From Thermothielavioides terrestris NRRL 8126 (lineage: Eukaryota; Ascomycota; Sordariomycetes; Sordariales; Chaetomiaceae), in assembly GCF_000226115.1 (NCBI RefSeq), contig NC_016461.1, forward strand, positions 1,178,001 through 1,242,000: a DNA stretch of 64,000 nucleotides. Reading direction: 5' to 3'. Below are positions 34,821-46,028 of this stretch, piece after piece (position 1 is the first letter of the stretch; every line of letters starts with the position of its first letter). The translations under genes and the position numbers were made by a program. The notes beneath the pieces are model-generated. The model ran no database searches. It saw only the letters and a list, made by a program, of their open reading frames with translations, and was not told the origin of the DNA.

Positions 34821-36099
34821 CTAGCCCGCACGCACCATCGCTGCAGATACATAAGTTAGAGGGGCCTTCATTCATCGGATAATAACCAAAAGCAGGGAAA
34901 GGAGGAGCACTTAGCACTTACTCGCATCGATCTGCTGCACCTGCGGCAGCGCCAGGCGCACCTTGTTCCTGTACAGCGCCGGCGCCCGCAGTTGCAGCAG
35001 GTTGCCCTCGAGATAGACGGTGGTCAGGGCGGTCTTGTCGCGCAGCTCGCGCTCCAGCTCGCCGAAGTCGGCGATCAGGTTGTAGCTGGCCCACAGCTCC
35101 TCCAGCTCGGCCAGCGGGCCCAGCCCCTTGAGCGAGGCGATCTTGTTGTTGGACACCTCGAGCACCCGCAGCCGCGTGTTGTGCTCCAGCCCTTCGAGCG
35201 TCTCGAGCGCGTTGTGCGAGATGTACAGCTCTTCGAGCTGCGGCACGTCTTTGAGCGGGGAGAGGTCGCGGATCCGGTTGGACTGGATGGACAGGAGGCG
35301 CAGGCGCGGAAGGCCCGCCAAGCCGGCGAGGGAGGTGATCTTGTTCTTGGCGACCCAGAGCTCTTCGAGAGCGGTGAGGCAGTCGAGATTTTGAAGCTCG
35401 CGGATGCGGTTGGAGCCCAGCTCGAGGTTGCGCAGCTTGGTTAGGCCTGAGAGGCCCTCGATCTTGGAGATCTTGTTGGCGACGAGGTAGAGGTCCGTGA
35501 GGTTGGTCAAATGAGAGATGTGCTTGATGTGCTTGATCTTGTTGAAGGAGAGGTCGAGGGACCTGAGATTGACGAGGTCGTCCAAGCCGCGGACATGGGA
35601 GATGAGGTTGTCGTAGAGATCGAGATCGTGAAGAGTGGAGGCGAGGCAGGAGAATCCTTCAATGTCTTGGATGAGGTTCTGCCGCAGGCAGATGCGGGCT
35701 ACCTTTTTGAAGCGTTCTAGGCGAAGGGCGGGGATCGACTGGATCCGGGAGTGTGTGCAGATGATCTCGTCCGTGTCCGGGTCTTCGCCGTCAAGCAGGT
35801 CTGAGACTGAGTCAGCAATCATATGGTCATGTGCAGCAATCGCCAACACCTGTTTTACCTTCATCTGCAGCGACCTCCTCGCCGGGTATGACGTTGTCTT
35901 CGTCCGAGTACTCTGGGTCCGACAGCGCCTCTGGGTTTGCCAAGAGCGCGCTCTTGGGAACGCGAAGCTTCCCATCCCAGCCTTTGCTGTTCCTTAACCC
36001 AGGGCTGGTTTCGCCATCGTGTCGGGAAGAGGGATTGTCGTCGACCAGCTCGATGTGCTGGCCTGGTGATGGACCGCTTTCGTCGAGATGGGCGGTCAT
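34821..36099 (-). CDS. sds22: Sds22, leucine-rich-repeat regulatory subunit of protein phosphatase 1
   Basis: Exons 36099-35859, 35800-34922 and 34840-34821 give 379 aa. Donors are GTAAAA and GTAAGT; the last intron has branch CTAAC and acceptor CTGCAG. The N-terminal 95 residues are acidic and disordered (DPEYSDEDNVIPGEE). Then come about eleven 22-residue LRRs of the Sds22 type (LRSLDLSFNKIKHI, LTDLYLVANKISKIEGL, LEELYISHNALETLEGL) and the cap LRAPALYRNKVRLALPQV, ending QQIDATMVRAG. Sds22 binds the PP1 catalytic subunit and controls its maturation and nuclear functions in mitosis. The final exon codes for only six residues; without splicing the frame stops after DASKC, losing the family ending IDAT.VR. 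At the first intron the two acceptors TCAG and TCTCAG, 6 nt apart, would both keep frame (with or without two extra residues). Confidence 0.94.
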
Positions 36100-36979
36100 T
36101 GTTGGCACGACAGTGAATACCTGCGACGTCAAGCGAGCTTTTGCTGGCGTTGCGAGAGGAGAGATGCGCTCGTCGAGGCCCAAGGTTGTATGAAGGAACT
36201 GCAGCAACGCTCGTCAGTTTGCGCCCGGAGAAAATATAGGCAGTCAGTTGCGTGTTCAGGGATGTAGGAAGACCACCAACTGATGGAGGGGCCTTTGCTT
36301 ATCATCAAGCCACTCGCTACCCGCGTCGTTACTGTACACAGTAATCCGTACATTACCTCGGTGCTGTACAGTACATTTACTGTGCATATGAACCGGGATC
36401 CACTTGAGTTGCCCCGTCCGTGGTAGTGTGTGGATTACCTACATGTGCGGATCGAAGATCGATCTGTATTTCGTACATTACAGTACGTAAGATACGCGGG
36501 ATTGGCCTTGCTCTGTCCGTCTCGAAACGTACACTAGAACACCACACAACAGATAACAGTCCATCGTTCAGATGCTTTGCACAATCGTGCATCAGCATCA
36601 TCTGGAAATGTCGAATCGACTGGGTCAAAGGCTGTCTTGATTGATGGAATTACAGATCTGCCTTCAAACCAGGGGGCTGTTTCTGACGAATTGCATCGAG
36701 ACGACGTCAACAGCGGCGGACCTCGAGTCGTCCGATTTCGTGCCCAACTAGCCAGCCAGATTCGCTCAACCCCCTTTTGGCCGCGAGCTTGAGTGGAGCT
36801 GGGCTTTCTGCAGAACATCCCGGGGATTCTGACGAGTGGCAGACGAAAACGCATGAGATAATCTCCCGTTGTGGGAGGGGAGCTTTTGTCTCATTACGCC
36901 ATCCAACTTATCTCCCTCTTTGGCTGGAAAGCACCTCATCCTGCACCCCATCTCGCCAGGAGCTTCCGCCAATGCGGCG
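36100..36979. other. Divergent promoter region sds22 / alpha-beta hydrolase
   Basis: 880 bp between two divergent starts. Contains a cluster of TACTGTAC-like palindromic units (about 36330-36390 and 36473-36492). No gene supported. Confidence 0.55.
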
Positions 36980-38325
36980 ATGATCGCACGAAGCTGGGGG
37001 CGGGGAACTCAGCGGCGGCTGCTGCAACTGGGCCGTCTTCTGCACACTGGCCGCGGCAGCACTCGCCTCCATTCGACGCCGATTTGGGCGGCCACCAAGA
37101 GCAGCAGCCTGTCGGGGTTCCGTCGCCTGCGCGTCTCGTTTGTTGGCAGAAGCTGCCGAAGCATCCATATCCCCCCGATCCTCCTGCCACCAGTGCTGTT
37201 CAGTGGATTGCTGGTTGGCCTGTGGATCTGGTATGTCCGCCGTCAATACTTCCGGCCCACACTCACACCGCTGACGGACGCCACCAGGAAGTGTGTGATG
37301 ATGGTGGTCTTTCAGAACAAGATCATCTATATGCCCGGCCTGCCGCCAACTTCCCGCAGAGAGTGCATCGCGAACTGGGCAAGCTTATGCGGGGGCGTCG
37401 AATGGGTCAAACAGAACACGAAGGCTGCGGATGGGACGGAGCTTGCTATGGCCGTCACCACCGTCCCCTTACCACAGGGTAGACGCCCGGTGGCTACGAA
37501 GCCTGGTGACCCAGCGGCCGCGCACGTCTACGTCCTCTATTTCCAGGGTCGGCAATCAATGAGGCCGGCAAAACCAGGGAATTGCGAACTGACCTTGTGC
37601 TAGGAAACGCATCGTCGATCCCGCCGCGGCTGCCCGACCTCTCTTGGGTCCTTCGCGCAGTTAGCGACAGCAAGACACATGTGCTGGCACCAATGCAGTT
37701 AACGTTTGTCTGCTTGAGCTATAGAGGATACTGGACCTCACGGGGCCGGCCCTCGGAGTCGGGACTTCGGCTTGACGCCGAGGCTGGCGTGCGATGGATT
37801 GCTGACTATCACGAACGCACCTTCGGGAAGGACGGCGGCACCCGCCCCATTCTGCTAGTCTGGGGCCAGAGCATCGGCTCAGGGGTTGCGACGAACCTGG
37901 CCGCAACCGGCCGGATACCGCCAACCATGCCCATCGAAGGCCTCCTTCTCGAGACCCCGTTTGTGTCGGTCAGAGCCATGCTGGAGACACTGTATCCCCA
38001 GAAGTGGCTGCCGTACAGATACCTGTGGCCCTTCCTCCGGAACCACCTTGACAGCTGGAAAAATTTGGGGTTGATCGCGCACGGCTCGAAAGCCACAGGT
38101 CGCACGGCACCCATGATCTACATCCTGGAGGCCGAGAGAGACGAACTGGTGCCGAAGGAACAAAGCGAGCGTCTCTATCAGAGATGCGTGGAGCTCGGCC
38201 TCCCGGTGGAGAAGGGGATAGTGCCCGTGGCATATCACCAGGAGGCCATTGCCCGAAGTGATGGGAAAAGATTGGCTGCTCAGGCCATTCTACAATTAAC
38301 CAAAAGAGCGTTAGATCGCAATTGA
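36980..38325 (+). CDS. Membrane-anchored alpha/beta hydrolase, Bem46/ABHD13-like, with mitochondrial-type leader
   Basis: Exons 36980-37547 and 37604-38325 (donor GTCGGC, branch CTGAC, acceptor GCTAG) give 429 aa. The first 55 residues are rich in Arg, Ser and Leu with no acidic residue (MIARSWGRGTQRRLLQLGRL), as in mitochondrial presequences. A membrane helix follows (ILLPPVLFSGLLVGLWIWYV). The hydrolase domain shows the region YFQGNASS (the usual family form is YFHGNA), TFVCLSYRGYWTSRGRPSE, the nucleophile elbow LVWGQSIGSGVA (Ser), acid ILEAERDELVP (Asp) and AYHQEA (His). The triad is intact, so it should be an active serine hydrolase; the substrate is unknown. Fungal Bem46 proteins affect polarity and auxin-type metabolism, but this copy is divergent. 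The start at 36980 is preferred because it opens directly into the presequence. Confidence 0.8.
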
Positions 38326-39884
38326 AGATTTGCGTGAGAATTTTCTTCCGGATTTCTTTTTTGAAGCGGCAACAACATCGTTATGAGCGGGTCACCGCCG
38401 GGTGTAGCCCCTGTCTATCCCCCGGCAGCGGCTTAACTAGTGTAATAGTGTAACGTACGCGAAGTCAGAAAGAGATTCGAGTCAAGCCAAGACGGGAGAA
38501 AAGAGGCCACAACCCTCGAAGGAAAAGGAGCAACTTCGGCATCATGCCAAGAGGTGTGTCGTGCACGTCTATCCGTGCAAGCCTTGTGAACGCTGTTTGC
38601 TGGGATGTTGATTGCTTTTCTCGTCAGCCAGCGGCACGGCTGAGCGGGCTTCTGCTCCGTGGGTTCTCAGCAGGGGTGATGCTCGGGGTGGGCGTTTGCA
38701 TGCCCTGCCCAGGTTCCCGGCTGTTCCCGGGAACCCTGTCCAAACTCCAGTCATGTTAATGTCAGGTAAGTGGTTACCCTGTGATCTTTTTGAAGTTCTT
38801 TTTTGGCCAGCAACATCACGAACACAAAGCCAATCAATTTTTCGTCCTCGAGGATGATTCGAGTCAATTGACTCGGTCAATTCCAGGGCACAATTGATTC
38901 TGAAGGTATTTTAAATGCATGTCTCTTCGACACCCTGGAGGATCTTTGCCTCCATCAACCACGTCAGCCTGCTGCTGCCTCACGGGTTGCGGCCCTATCA
39001 TAAGTTCACAGGGCAGTGAGCGGCGCCTCGGCAGCCTTGCAGCGTTGCAACCCAACACTTGCAGCCTTTTCCAGAAGGTCCGTCCGCACCTTCATTCCGG
39101 CCTCGCCTAGCTGGACGGCTCCACGGCAGTTGCATGGAAACCTGGGAACGCCACCAAACAACACCACACTGCTCTGTACCACAGTAACTGTCTGACTCCG
39201 AACTGCCCCCTGTTCTTGCGGCCCGGCTTGCTTTTCTCTCCCTGGTTGAAGGCACCTTACCAGGAGGAGCCCTGGGCGCGATCCCGCAAATGCTCGCTCA
39301 GCTTATCCCAAAGCGGTAAATGAATCAGGTGACTGCGTGTCGCGGCACCCCTTACCCCAGGCCCACTTTTCGCGTCGTATCGCGTTAGTGAATCCGCAGA
39401 CGCTTTTTGCGCTGCCTCTGCCTTCCGGTGCCGAGACAAGGTGCCTCCACCGAGAACCAGGCATCTATGCAGCCGCTGGTCTCGCTCATCCCTTTAAATA
39501 TGAAGGCCGGCCTTCTCTCACGGGAAATGAAAAAGGCAGATTTTCTCCCATCCTCGTTTCAGTTCCACTTAGGCCTCGCTTAATAAGTAGGTAGGTCCTC
39601 GCTCATCCAACACCAACCCGAGCTTGTCGACATTCGGCTTTTGGCCATCAAGCTTTATCAAAATTCCACTGTATTTGTTGTGTTGCATCTTTGCGCCGTT
39701 TATCTCTGAGATTGCTCCGCCGCCGCCGGGTATCCTTCCATCATCACCATCAACGGAAAAAGCTTGAACCACTGTTTCCGCACGTCCGGGCCGAGTCTTT
39801 GACTCCTCGGGGCCTAGCCGAGCCGGGCGGAGCCAGTTATTGAACAGCGAGCCGGACAGCCAGCGCTGGCAGCAGCGGATCAGG
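38326..39884. other. Intergenic region
   Basis: No gene supported on either strand; the part just before 39885 is GC-rich leader sequence of the BTB gene. Confidence 0.55.
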
Positions 39885-40925
39885 ATGTTCTCGCGACGCT
39901 TCGAACCGCCTTCCAGTTCTCACAGCAACAAGAGCTTTTCCAAGTCTGGCAGGCATCGTAGGGCGAGCTCGTCATTCGTCAAAGATGCCGGCATCTCCAA
40001 GAGACCCATCGAGTCTGGACGCCGCCGGGCTGGCACCGTGTCAAACGCAGGTGCATCGGAGTCCACCTTGGGGTAAGCTGCCGCCAGCCTTCACGCATCC
40101 CCCCATCTGGTGCACGCCGTGCTGATCGGTTCTGGTCTAGTAACCCCATCTCGCCCATCGTCACTCTCATAATCGGTCAAGAGCAGAGGATCTTCGCCGC
40201 TCATGAGAATGTCCTTGCCGCTTCGCCGTTCTTTCAGAGTATCCTGCAGCATCAGATGATGGACTCGCAAACCAAGAAAATTTCGCTGCCCGACGAAGAG
40301 CCCGAAGTCTTCTCGTCCGTTCTCGAGTATCTCTATAAGGGCGATTATCACCCGCGTCTGGTGCACAACAAGAAGCGCAACTGTTGGGAGTTGGAACAGA
40401 CTGGCGAGGATGGTCGCTCCGAAGCCACTATCTATCACCCCAGCGTCGACGGCGAGCTGCTGAAGGACACGGCCATCTACTGCGCTGCCGAGAAGTATGG
40501 GCTTGAGGAGCTGAAGCGTATCTCTCTGCGGAAGCAGGGTCTTCGTAAGTCGGCCCCGTCGAGACGCGTCCTCCCTCCTTCTAACTGGAACAGAATCCGG
40601 CATTCAAGCCAGCACAATCCTCACATCGGCTCGCTATGCGTATGCCAACACCCCTGACACCGACTCCAAGCTACGCGCGCACTATCTCGCCCTCATCATC
40701 CGGAGCCGTAGTACTTTCAAGCGTAGCGGCACCATGCAACTCGAGATGTTCAACGGCGGCACCCAGCTGTTCTTTGACCTGTTCGTTGCCTTGTGCAACC
40801 ATGTTGATGACATCTCGGCTGCGGCGTAAGTTGCCAGAATTCTAGTTTGGGGCATACCAGACTCTAACCCTCTTTCGCTGAATAGCACCACACCTCGGAC
40901 ACCTCACAGTGGCCGCCCTTTCTAG
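39885..40925 (+). CDS. BTB/POZ domain protein
   Basis: Exons 39885-40072, 40141-40544, 40594-40825 and 40886-40925 join in frame to 287 aa (donors GTAAGC, GTAAGT, GTAAGT; acceptors TCTAG, AACAG, AATAG). The N-terminal 60 residues are basic and Ser-rich. The BTB fold follows: SPIVTLIIGQEQRIFAAHEN, LAASPFFQSILQ, KKISLPDEEPEVFSSVLEYLY, then an insert with polar loops (KKRNCWELEQTGEDG), DTAIYCAAEKYGLEELKRIS and a helical tail (LIIRSRSTFKRSG). Such fungal BTB proteins are thought to be protein-interaction adaptors, some of Cullin-3 ligases; no catalytic domain is attached. The last exon codes for only 13 residues and would be the part most open to revision. A transposon lies 347 bp after the stop codon. 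Confidence 0.85.
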
Positions 40926-41272
40926 GCTTTTCCCTTGCATCTCTCACCACTTCTTCTGCAAGATTATCGATACCCAACACCTCTCAACAACAAAAAGAAA
41001 GATACCTGGCCCCTTCAGGCGTTCTCGACTCTGCGATGGATGATGCTTCATAGTTCTGCCTCTTTCGATTCTGTTTTCGCACGCACACGGATTTTCGGAA
41101 CTAATACGGTCTAATTCTTGGATTCGGCTTGGGCATAGAGACGTCTTCCATCATCGGGTTCATGTTTTCGGCGCTGGGTCTGGTTTGGCTGGGTCTCCTT
41201 TCCTTCTTGCATGGAGTTGATCTTCTTGCCTCGTCCCTGCTTTGCTCTTTCCGCAAAATATTCCAACATGTA

Positions 41273-41406
41273 CCCGAGGGCCAAAGGAAAAGTGGGTATT
41301 TTCGCAGCCCTCTCTTCCTCGAGAAGAGAGGGGCACAAAATTGGCGGACACCCCAAAAAAAACGGACACCTCCCCACCCAATTTTATATACGAACGTATC
41401 CTGGCA
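41273..41406 (+). repeat. Left terminal inverted repeat of the pogo-type element
   Basis: 134 bp starting CCCGAGGGCCAAAGGAAAAG, near-identical to the reverse complement of 53642-53776. Differences are one extra A in the right copy's A-run and about eight substitutions, nearly all C/T or G/A. Confidence 0.92.
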
Positions 41407-42805
41407 CAAGGTATCGTAATTCGCAACCGCATCAATTCGACCACCTTGCAAATATATAGGAGAGCTCAAAAAGCTTAAAAATGTAATAAAATTCGATCTA
41501 GATCAAATTGAAACACGCTTATATAATATAAGGCTAGCCTATATACCCTGACTATACGCCCCAATTACTCCCCTGACTATACGCCCCTAACTACTACCAA
41601 CTTACTATATAGCGGCTAAACCTATAGATACTAGCTCGCTATTGCTATCTAGGCGTATCTATATATATAGCGAACTATTACGATCCTACCTAGCCATTGA
41701 TTCTTGGTATTGAGCTTCCTATACTATGTACTTCCTCGCCTTATATACCTGCTACTTTGTAATAATCTTATTGATCCTATTATAAGCTAGTTTATAAACG
41801 CCTTCGCTATTGTAAGTGCTTCTCTATAGTAGAGGCGACTCGGTATCATCGTTAGCATTATCGTCGATATTATCGTCGGTATTATCGTCGTTAAATTGCA
41901 TCTAGGAGAGGCTATTATTGGTAAAGAGCTTCTATTTATCGCCTACCTAGATATAGCTCTATATTAGCTATAGCTCTAGCACTAGGAAATCGTATAGCGG
42001 TCGCTCTAGCCTATAGGTATCTAGTTCTTCGCCTATTATATCGATAAAGAAGAAGGGCTTAGATAGAGGATCCTTACTATACTATATATTGAAGATTAAA
42101 CGGTCGTTGAGATCAAAAGATATAATGTCGTTGGTCTAGCTAGTCTTTTTAAGGAATTCTTCGAAGGTTGTTATCTATAAATGGCTATTGCCTATAACCT
42201 TATTACTTAGTATCCTTTTCTACTCTATCTACTCCTTTTTAAGCTCCTTTTCCTTAGTATATATAATATTCTTTATTACTTTACGAGATTCCTTAGTAAT
42301 AGCCTCTATATACCTCCGATCGCGAATAGCTTATATACAATAAATATCTTCGACGGATACGTTAGTGATAATAGCGCTAGATAGCTAGACTAAACGCCTC
42401 TTAGCTCACTTTATAGTGTACAATGCTAGCTATTGTTTATTATTAGCTATAAATATAGTAAGGTGCTCCTATATAAGCTGACCTTCTTATATTGTAATAG
42501 CAATATCTTCGATATAATAGTATATTAGGGAGCTAAATATATTGTTATACTTAGTTTAAAGGCATTTAACACCTTTAGTAGCCGACTCCTAACGACTTTA
42601 CTTCGAAAGTAACAAAGGATATACTACGCTATTAGCCTAGAGGTCAGTATTTTCGAGCTTAGTAATATAGATAGTACAGTTTAATAGCTATATCTTTGAC
42701 CTTATAAAGCTAAAGATGATCCTATTCTTTATAAAGCTTTTATCAACGATTTGCTAGTTGTATATTAGAACTAGTGATAGGTCTAGCTCTAGGTAAGGCA
42801 ACGAA
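41407..42805 (-). pseudogene. Transposase, C-terminal segment (degraded)
   Basis: The stretch between the left inverted repeat and the retroelement continues the minus-strand transposase remnant. It has many stops and an acidic tail-like stretch (minus-strand DDNTDDNIDDNANDD around 41840-41890). No catalytic motif is visible here; assignment rests on position and continuity with the segment beyond the retroelement. Confidence 0.5.
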
Positions 42806-42810
42806 CCTAG
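42806..42810 (+). repeat. Target site duplication CCTAG, left copy
   Basis: Identical to 52241-52245; directly abuts the left LTR. Five base pairs is the normal size for Ty3/gypsy integration. Confidence 0.9.
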
Positions 42811-43404
42811 TGTCAAGAGCGGGGGCTCCTAGAAGGAAGGGGGTATACGTTGAAGTGACGGAGTACGAGCAAGGCATAAGTAGAGTACGCGCTATAGGGT
42901 AGCTATAGGTAGGGGGGTTGCGGGTGGTTGCATTGAACGCTGGCCTCTCCTACTGCCTGTAGGTTCTATCCTCCTTATTTCTTCTATCCTGGCCCTCGAT
43001 CTTCCTCCGTATCGGCTAGCCTCTATTCCTAAGCTCGTAGATCCTTTCCTAGGCTATCCTATAGCGCCTATATAGCTCCCTGAGTATGCCCAATCCGCTC
43101 TATTGCCAACCTAATGTCTTAGTTCCCTGCACTTGCTTAGCCTGATGCCCTGCATTTCGCTTAGCTCTATGCCCCTCCGATCGCTCCTCTGGGTGGCTCG
43201 CGTAATCTGGGCTATTGACGTACGCCTTGGTGGCGTATATAGATGACCTACGTAGTGCCCTATAGTTGGCTAGGCTACGCTAGGTACTGGATGTAAGGCG
43301 AGGTGGTTGGGCTGAGGGTTGTGCTAGGTACCGAGGCGTGTTCTAAGGGCTATGCCGGGTACCGAGGCGGGTCCCGTGGGTTAAAGTGGCTCTAGGGTAT
43401 AATA
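42811..43404 (-). repeat. 3' LTR of the chromovirus (left copy)
   Basis: 594 bp, same length as the right copy. On the plus strand it begins TGTCA; its other end reads TAATA, where the right copy has TGACA. The outer half (42811 to about 43100) is the better preserved; the inner half shows many G/C to A/T transitions. Confidence 0.92.
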
Positions 43405-43406
43405 GG

Positions 43407-43420
43407 GCCCTCCTCCTTCA
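43407..43420 (-). promoter_or_regulatory. Polypurine tract of the chromovirus
   Basis: On the minus strand GAAGGAGGAGGG lies directly before the 3' LTR, the position of the plus-strand primer for LTR retroelements. Confidence 0.7.
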
Positions 43421-46028
43421 AGGTCCCTGACCCTAGGGACTACTATGCTATAGCCTAAGGGGTATAGTGGTCGTGCCTTAGGGTCGTAGCCTTGTATGCC
43501 TAGTGGCGGACTATATAACGGTAGTTTGGGTGGTGTATATATAGTTTACGATCTTACTATATATATAGTTCTTGTTAGTTGCGCTTTGGCTCGTAGCTTA
43601 GCCTACTAGCGGTAGATCGTATAGTGGTAGTTTGGGTAGCGTATACGTAGTTTACGATCTTCTTGTATATATAGCCTCTATCGATCTAACTGCTCTTCTA
43701 TATATACGATCTAGGGCGGCTTAGATAGAAGTAGCTTGTTCAGATCTAGGGCCACCTATTCAGGGCCTATTCAGGCCCGAAATAGGAAGGCAATAATAGA
43801 GCTAAATAGAACTGAATAGAAGGTATATATATTTAGGGTGATGATAGGAAAGAAAAAGGGGTAAAGAGCGTATACTATATATGTCCTAAGCGCCTTCGCT
43901 ATATATATAGAAAAGGGGAATTGAAACTTTTGCTAGAACATTGCAATATAAGAAATATAGGATTTTAAGCCCTCTAAGCTTAGACTACTTTACCAAGTAT
44001 ATCTTCTAGGCTTATAGCTCTTAGCCTTCCTTTCCTCCTTTTCTTCCTTCGTACTACCTTTGTAAATGCCTAGCCTACCTAAGTGCCTAGCCTACTACGA
44101 TAATAATATAATACTAGCCTACAATTACAATTATATATATGCCCTCTGCTTCCTTTTAACGCTCTTTCTAATCGTATATATATAGCTGACTTCTTTGCTT
44201 TGTAGATGATTCATTTTTTTTAGTGCTTCCGCCTTCGCCTCTCCTTAGTAGGTCGCCCTACGATAGTTCGGTCGATTGGCAAGATAGCTCTCGATCGATA
44301 GGATAGCTCTAGCGATTTTAGTGTACAAGGGCTATATAGCTAGCGAACTCGCTATATAGCTAGTGGGAAGAATACAATGGTATATTGATAATATAGTAGA
44401 TTCAAATAACTCATTTATTTCTAGCTACGCCTTATAAGTGACCTTCAACGCTAAGATGTCGATAAATAGAGTAGGGCGGACGCTGCTAATATACTAGGTA
44501 GAAGTAATTATATTAAAGTTGTTCTTGAGCCTAGGCTTCTAGCTTATTAATATAGCGCCTAAAGAGCACTCTACTAGCGAGGCGGAGTCGCCTACCGACG
44601 ATATGCCTACGGCTTTTATAGAGTATACGTCTAGTATAATGGCTACGCTTGTCAACGATAACGAGAAGGAGAAGAAAAAGGAGGAGGACGAAGACGAAGA
44701 GATAGAGGAATCTAAGCCTTCGACTCTATATAAAGGCGGCTTCGGCTATAAGAGAAGGGCAGTATATAGAGAGGGCGTAGATAGGAAGCAATGCGATCGC
44801 TAATAGTATAGTAGTCTAGTAACCTTGACTTAACGCCTAAGAAGAGAGTCCCTATAGGCGTTGCCTATATTATTCTATAAGTGTAGAGAGTGTAACCAAA
44901 GTGTGTCGAAAGCGTAGGCTATATATATACTAACAATAGTAGCTACCGCCATTGTATAGCTAAGTTTTTCGACAATAGTAGCGTCCTCGTCTACTACTAT
45001 TAAGCCAATATATATCTATATATAGGTTATATATTTATTATATCTAATATATTTATAGGTTCTAGTTTATACTACGTTGAGTATATATAAAATAACTATA
45101 CTTGCCCTACTATAAGTTGCCCTCCTCCTTCAAAGGTGCTAACCTTAGCGCTTTAAAGCCGAAACCTATATTTTCGTTATATATACGTTGCACTATTGCT
45201 AATCCCTTTAAAAAAATGAAGATTTATCCTACTGCCTTCGCTATAGTTTATAGCTTTATCGAAGCCCTTGATAAAAGGGACTACCCTACTGCCGATAAAA
45301 AGGTAAGTTTTTAAGTGTCTTCTCTATATATACGATATATATACTAAGTATATTCTAGCTAACTATACTTATCTAAGGCGTTGTCGACGTATTTACAGTG
45401 GCCTATAAGGCTATTAGCAGTGCCCTAGTCGCCTTTACCGCCTACTCTAAGAACTTCTTAGAGCAGTAGGAGGAGGTATAAAAGGTAGAGGGTAGGCTAA
45501 AAAGGCGCCTCTAGCGCTTCGTTGGCGTACCTACGCTACTCCTACCTCCTCCCCCTCCTCCTAACACTATACTAGAGGAGGTAGTAGAAAGGCTAGCTAA
45601 GCTAGAAGAGTAGTAAAAGTGTATAGAGGGGGTAGTAGTAAGTCTACGAGTCTGTTACGTCTATAAAGCGTATATATAGCTAACAATCAAAGAATGAAAT
45701 TTTAGTAGTAGTAAAGAGCTAGGGTCTACTACTAGAGGAGGGTAAAGAGGGGGAGGGGGGTAGTAAGGAGGGCGCTAATAACGTATAGATAGCTAAGTTT
45801 ATAATGGAGTTGATCTAGGGCTTAGAGAAGGACTTGGCGATATAGGGGGTAGCTGTTAGGTAGATAGGTGGTTCTTACATTGTTTTTTCTTTTTTCCTTT
45901 TCTTTTCTTTTTTCCTTAATTAAAGCGCTATTTAGCGCCCTCGTTATATTCTCGCCGCTTATCGCCTACGCCTATACTCATCTTAAATATATACTTCGTA
46001 AATATATAGTAAAGGCCTGTTATTAATA
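43421..46028. other. 2.6 kb non-pol 3' region of the chromovirus with antisense-oriented open stretches
   Basis: Between the chromodomain and the polypurine tract lies unusually long extra sequence. On the plus strand, opposite to pol, two frames survive RIP: 44603-44803 (66 codons, with a Glu/Lys/Asp-rich run) and 45102-45314 (70 codons, ending at a GTAAGT donor-like site at 45303, followed by GCTAAC). Further plus-strand coding-like sequence follows to about 45650 (FTAYSKNFLEQ, then Pro-rich and coiled-coil-like residues) but is broken by stops and shifts frame. No family was recognised. Confidence 0.4.
43519..43675 (+). repeat. Two-copy direct repeat within the retroelement 3' region
   Basis: GGTAGTTTGGGT followed by GTTTACGATCTT occurs near 43519-43556 and again near 43627-43664, about 108 bp apart, with substitutions. 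A decayed short duplication inside the element's 3' non-pol region. Confidence 0.6.
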
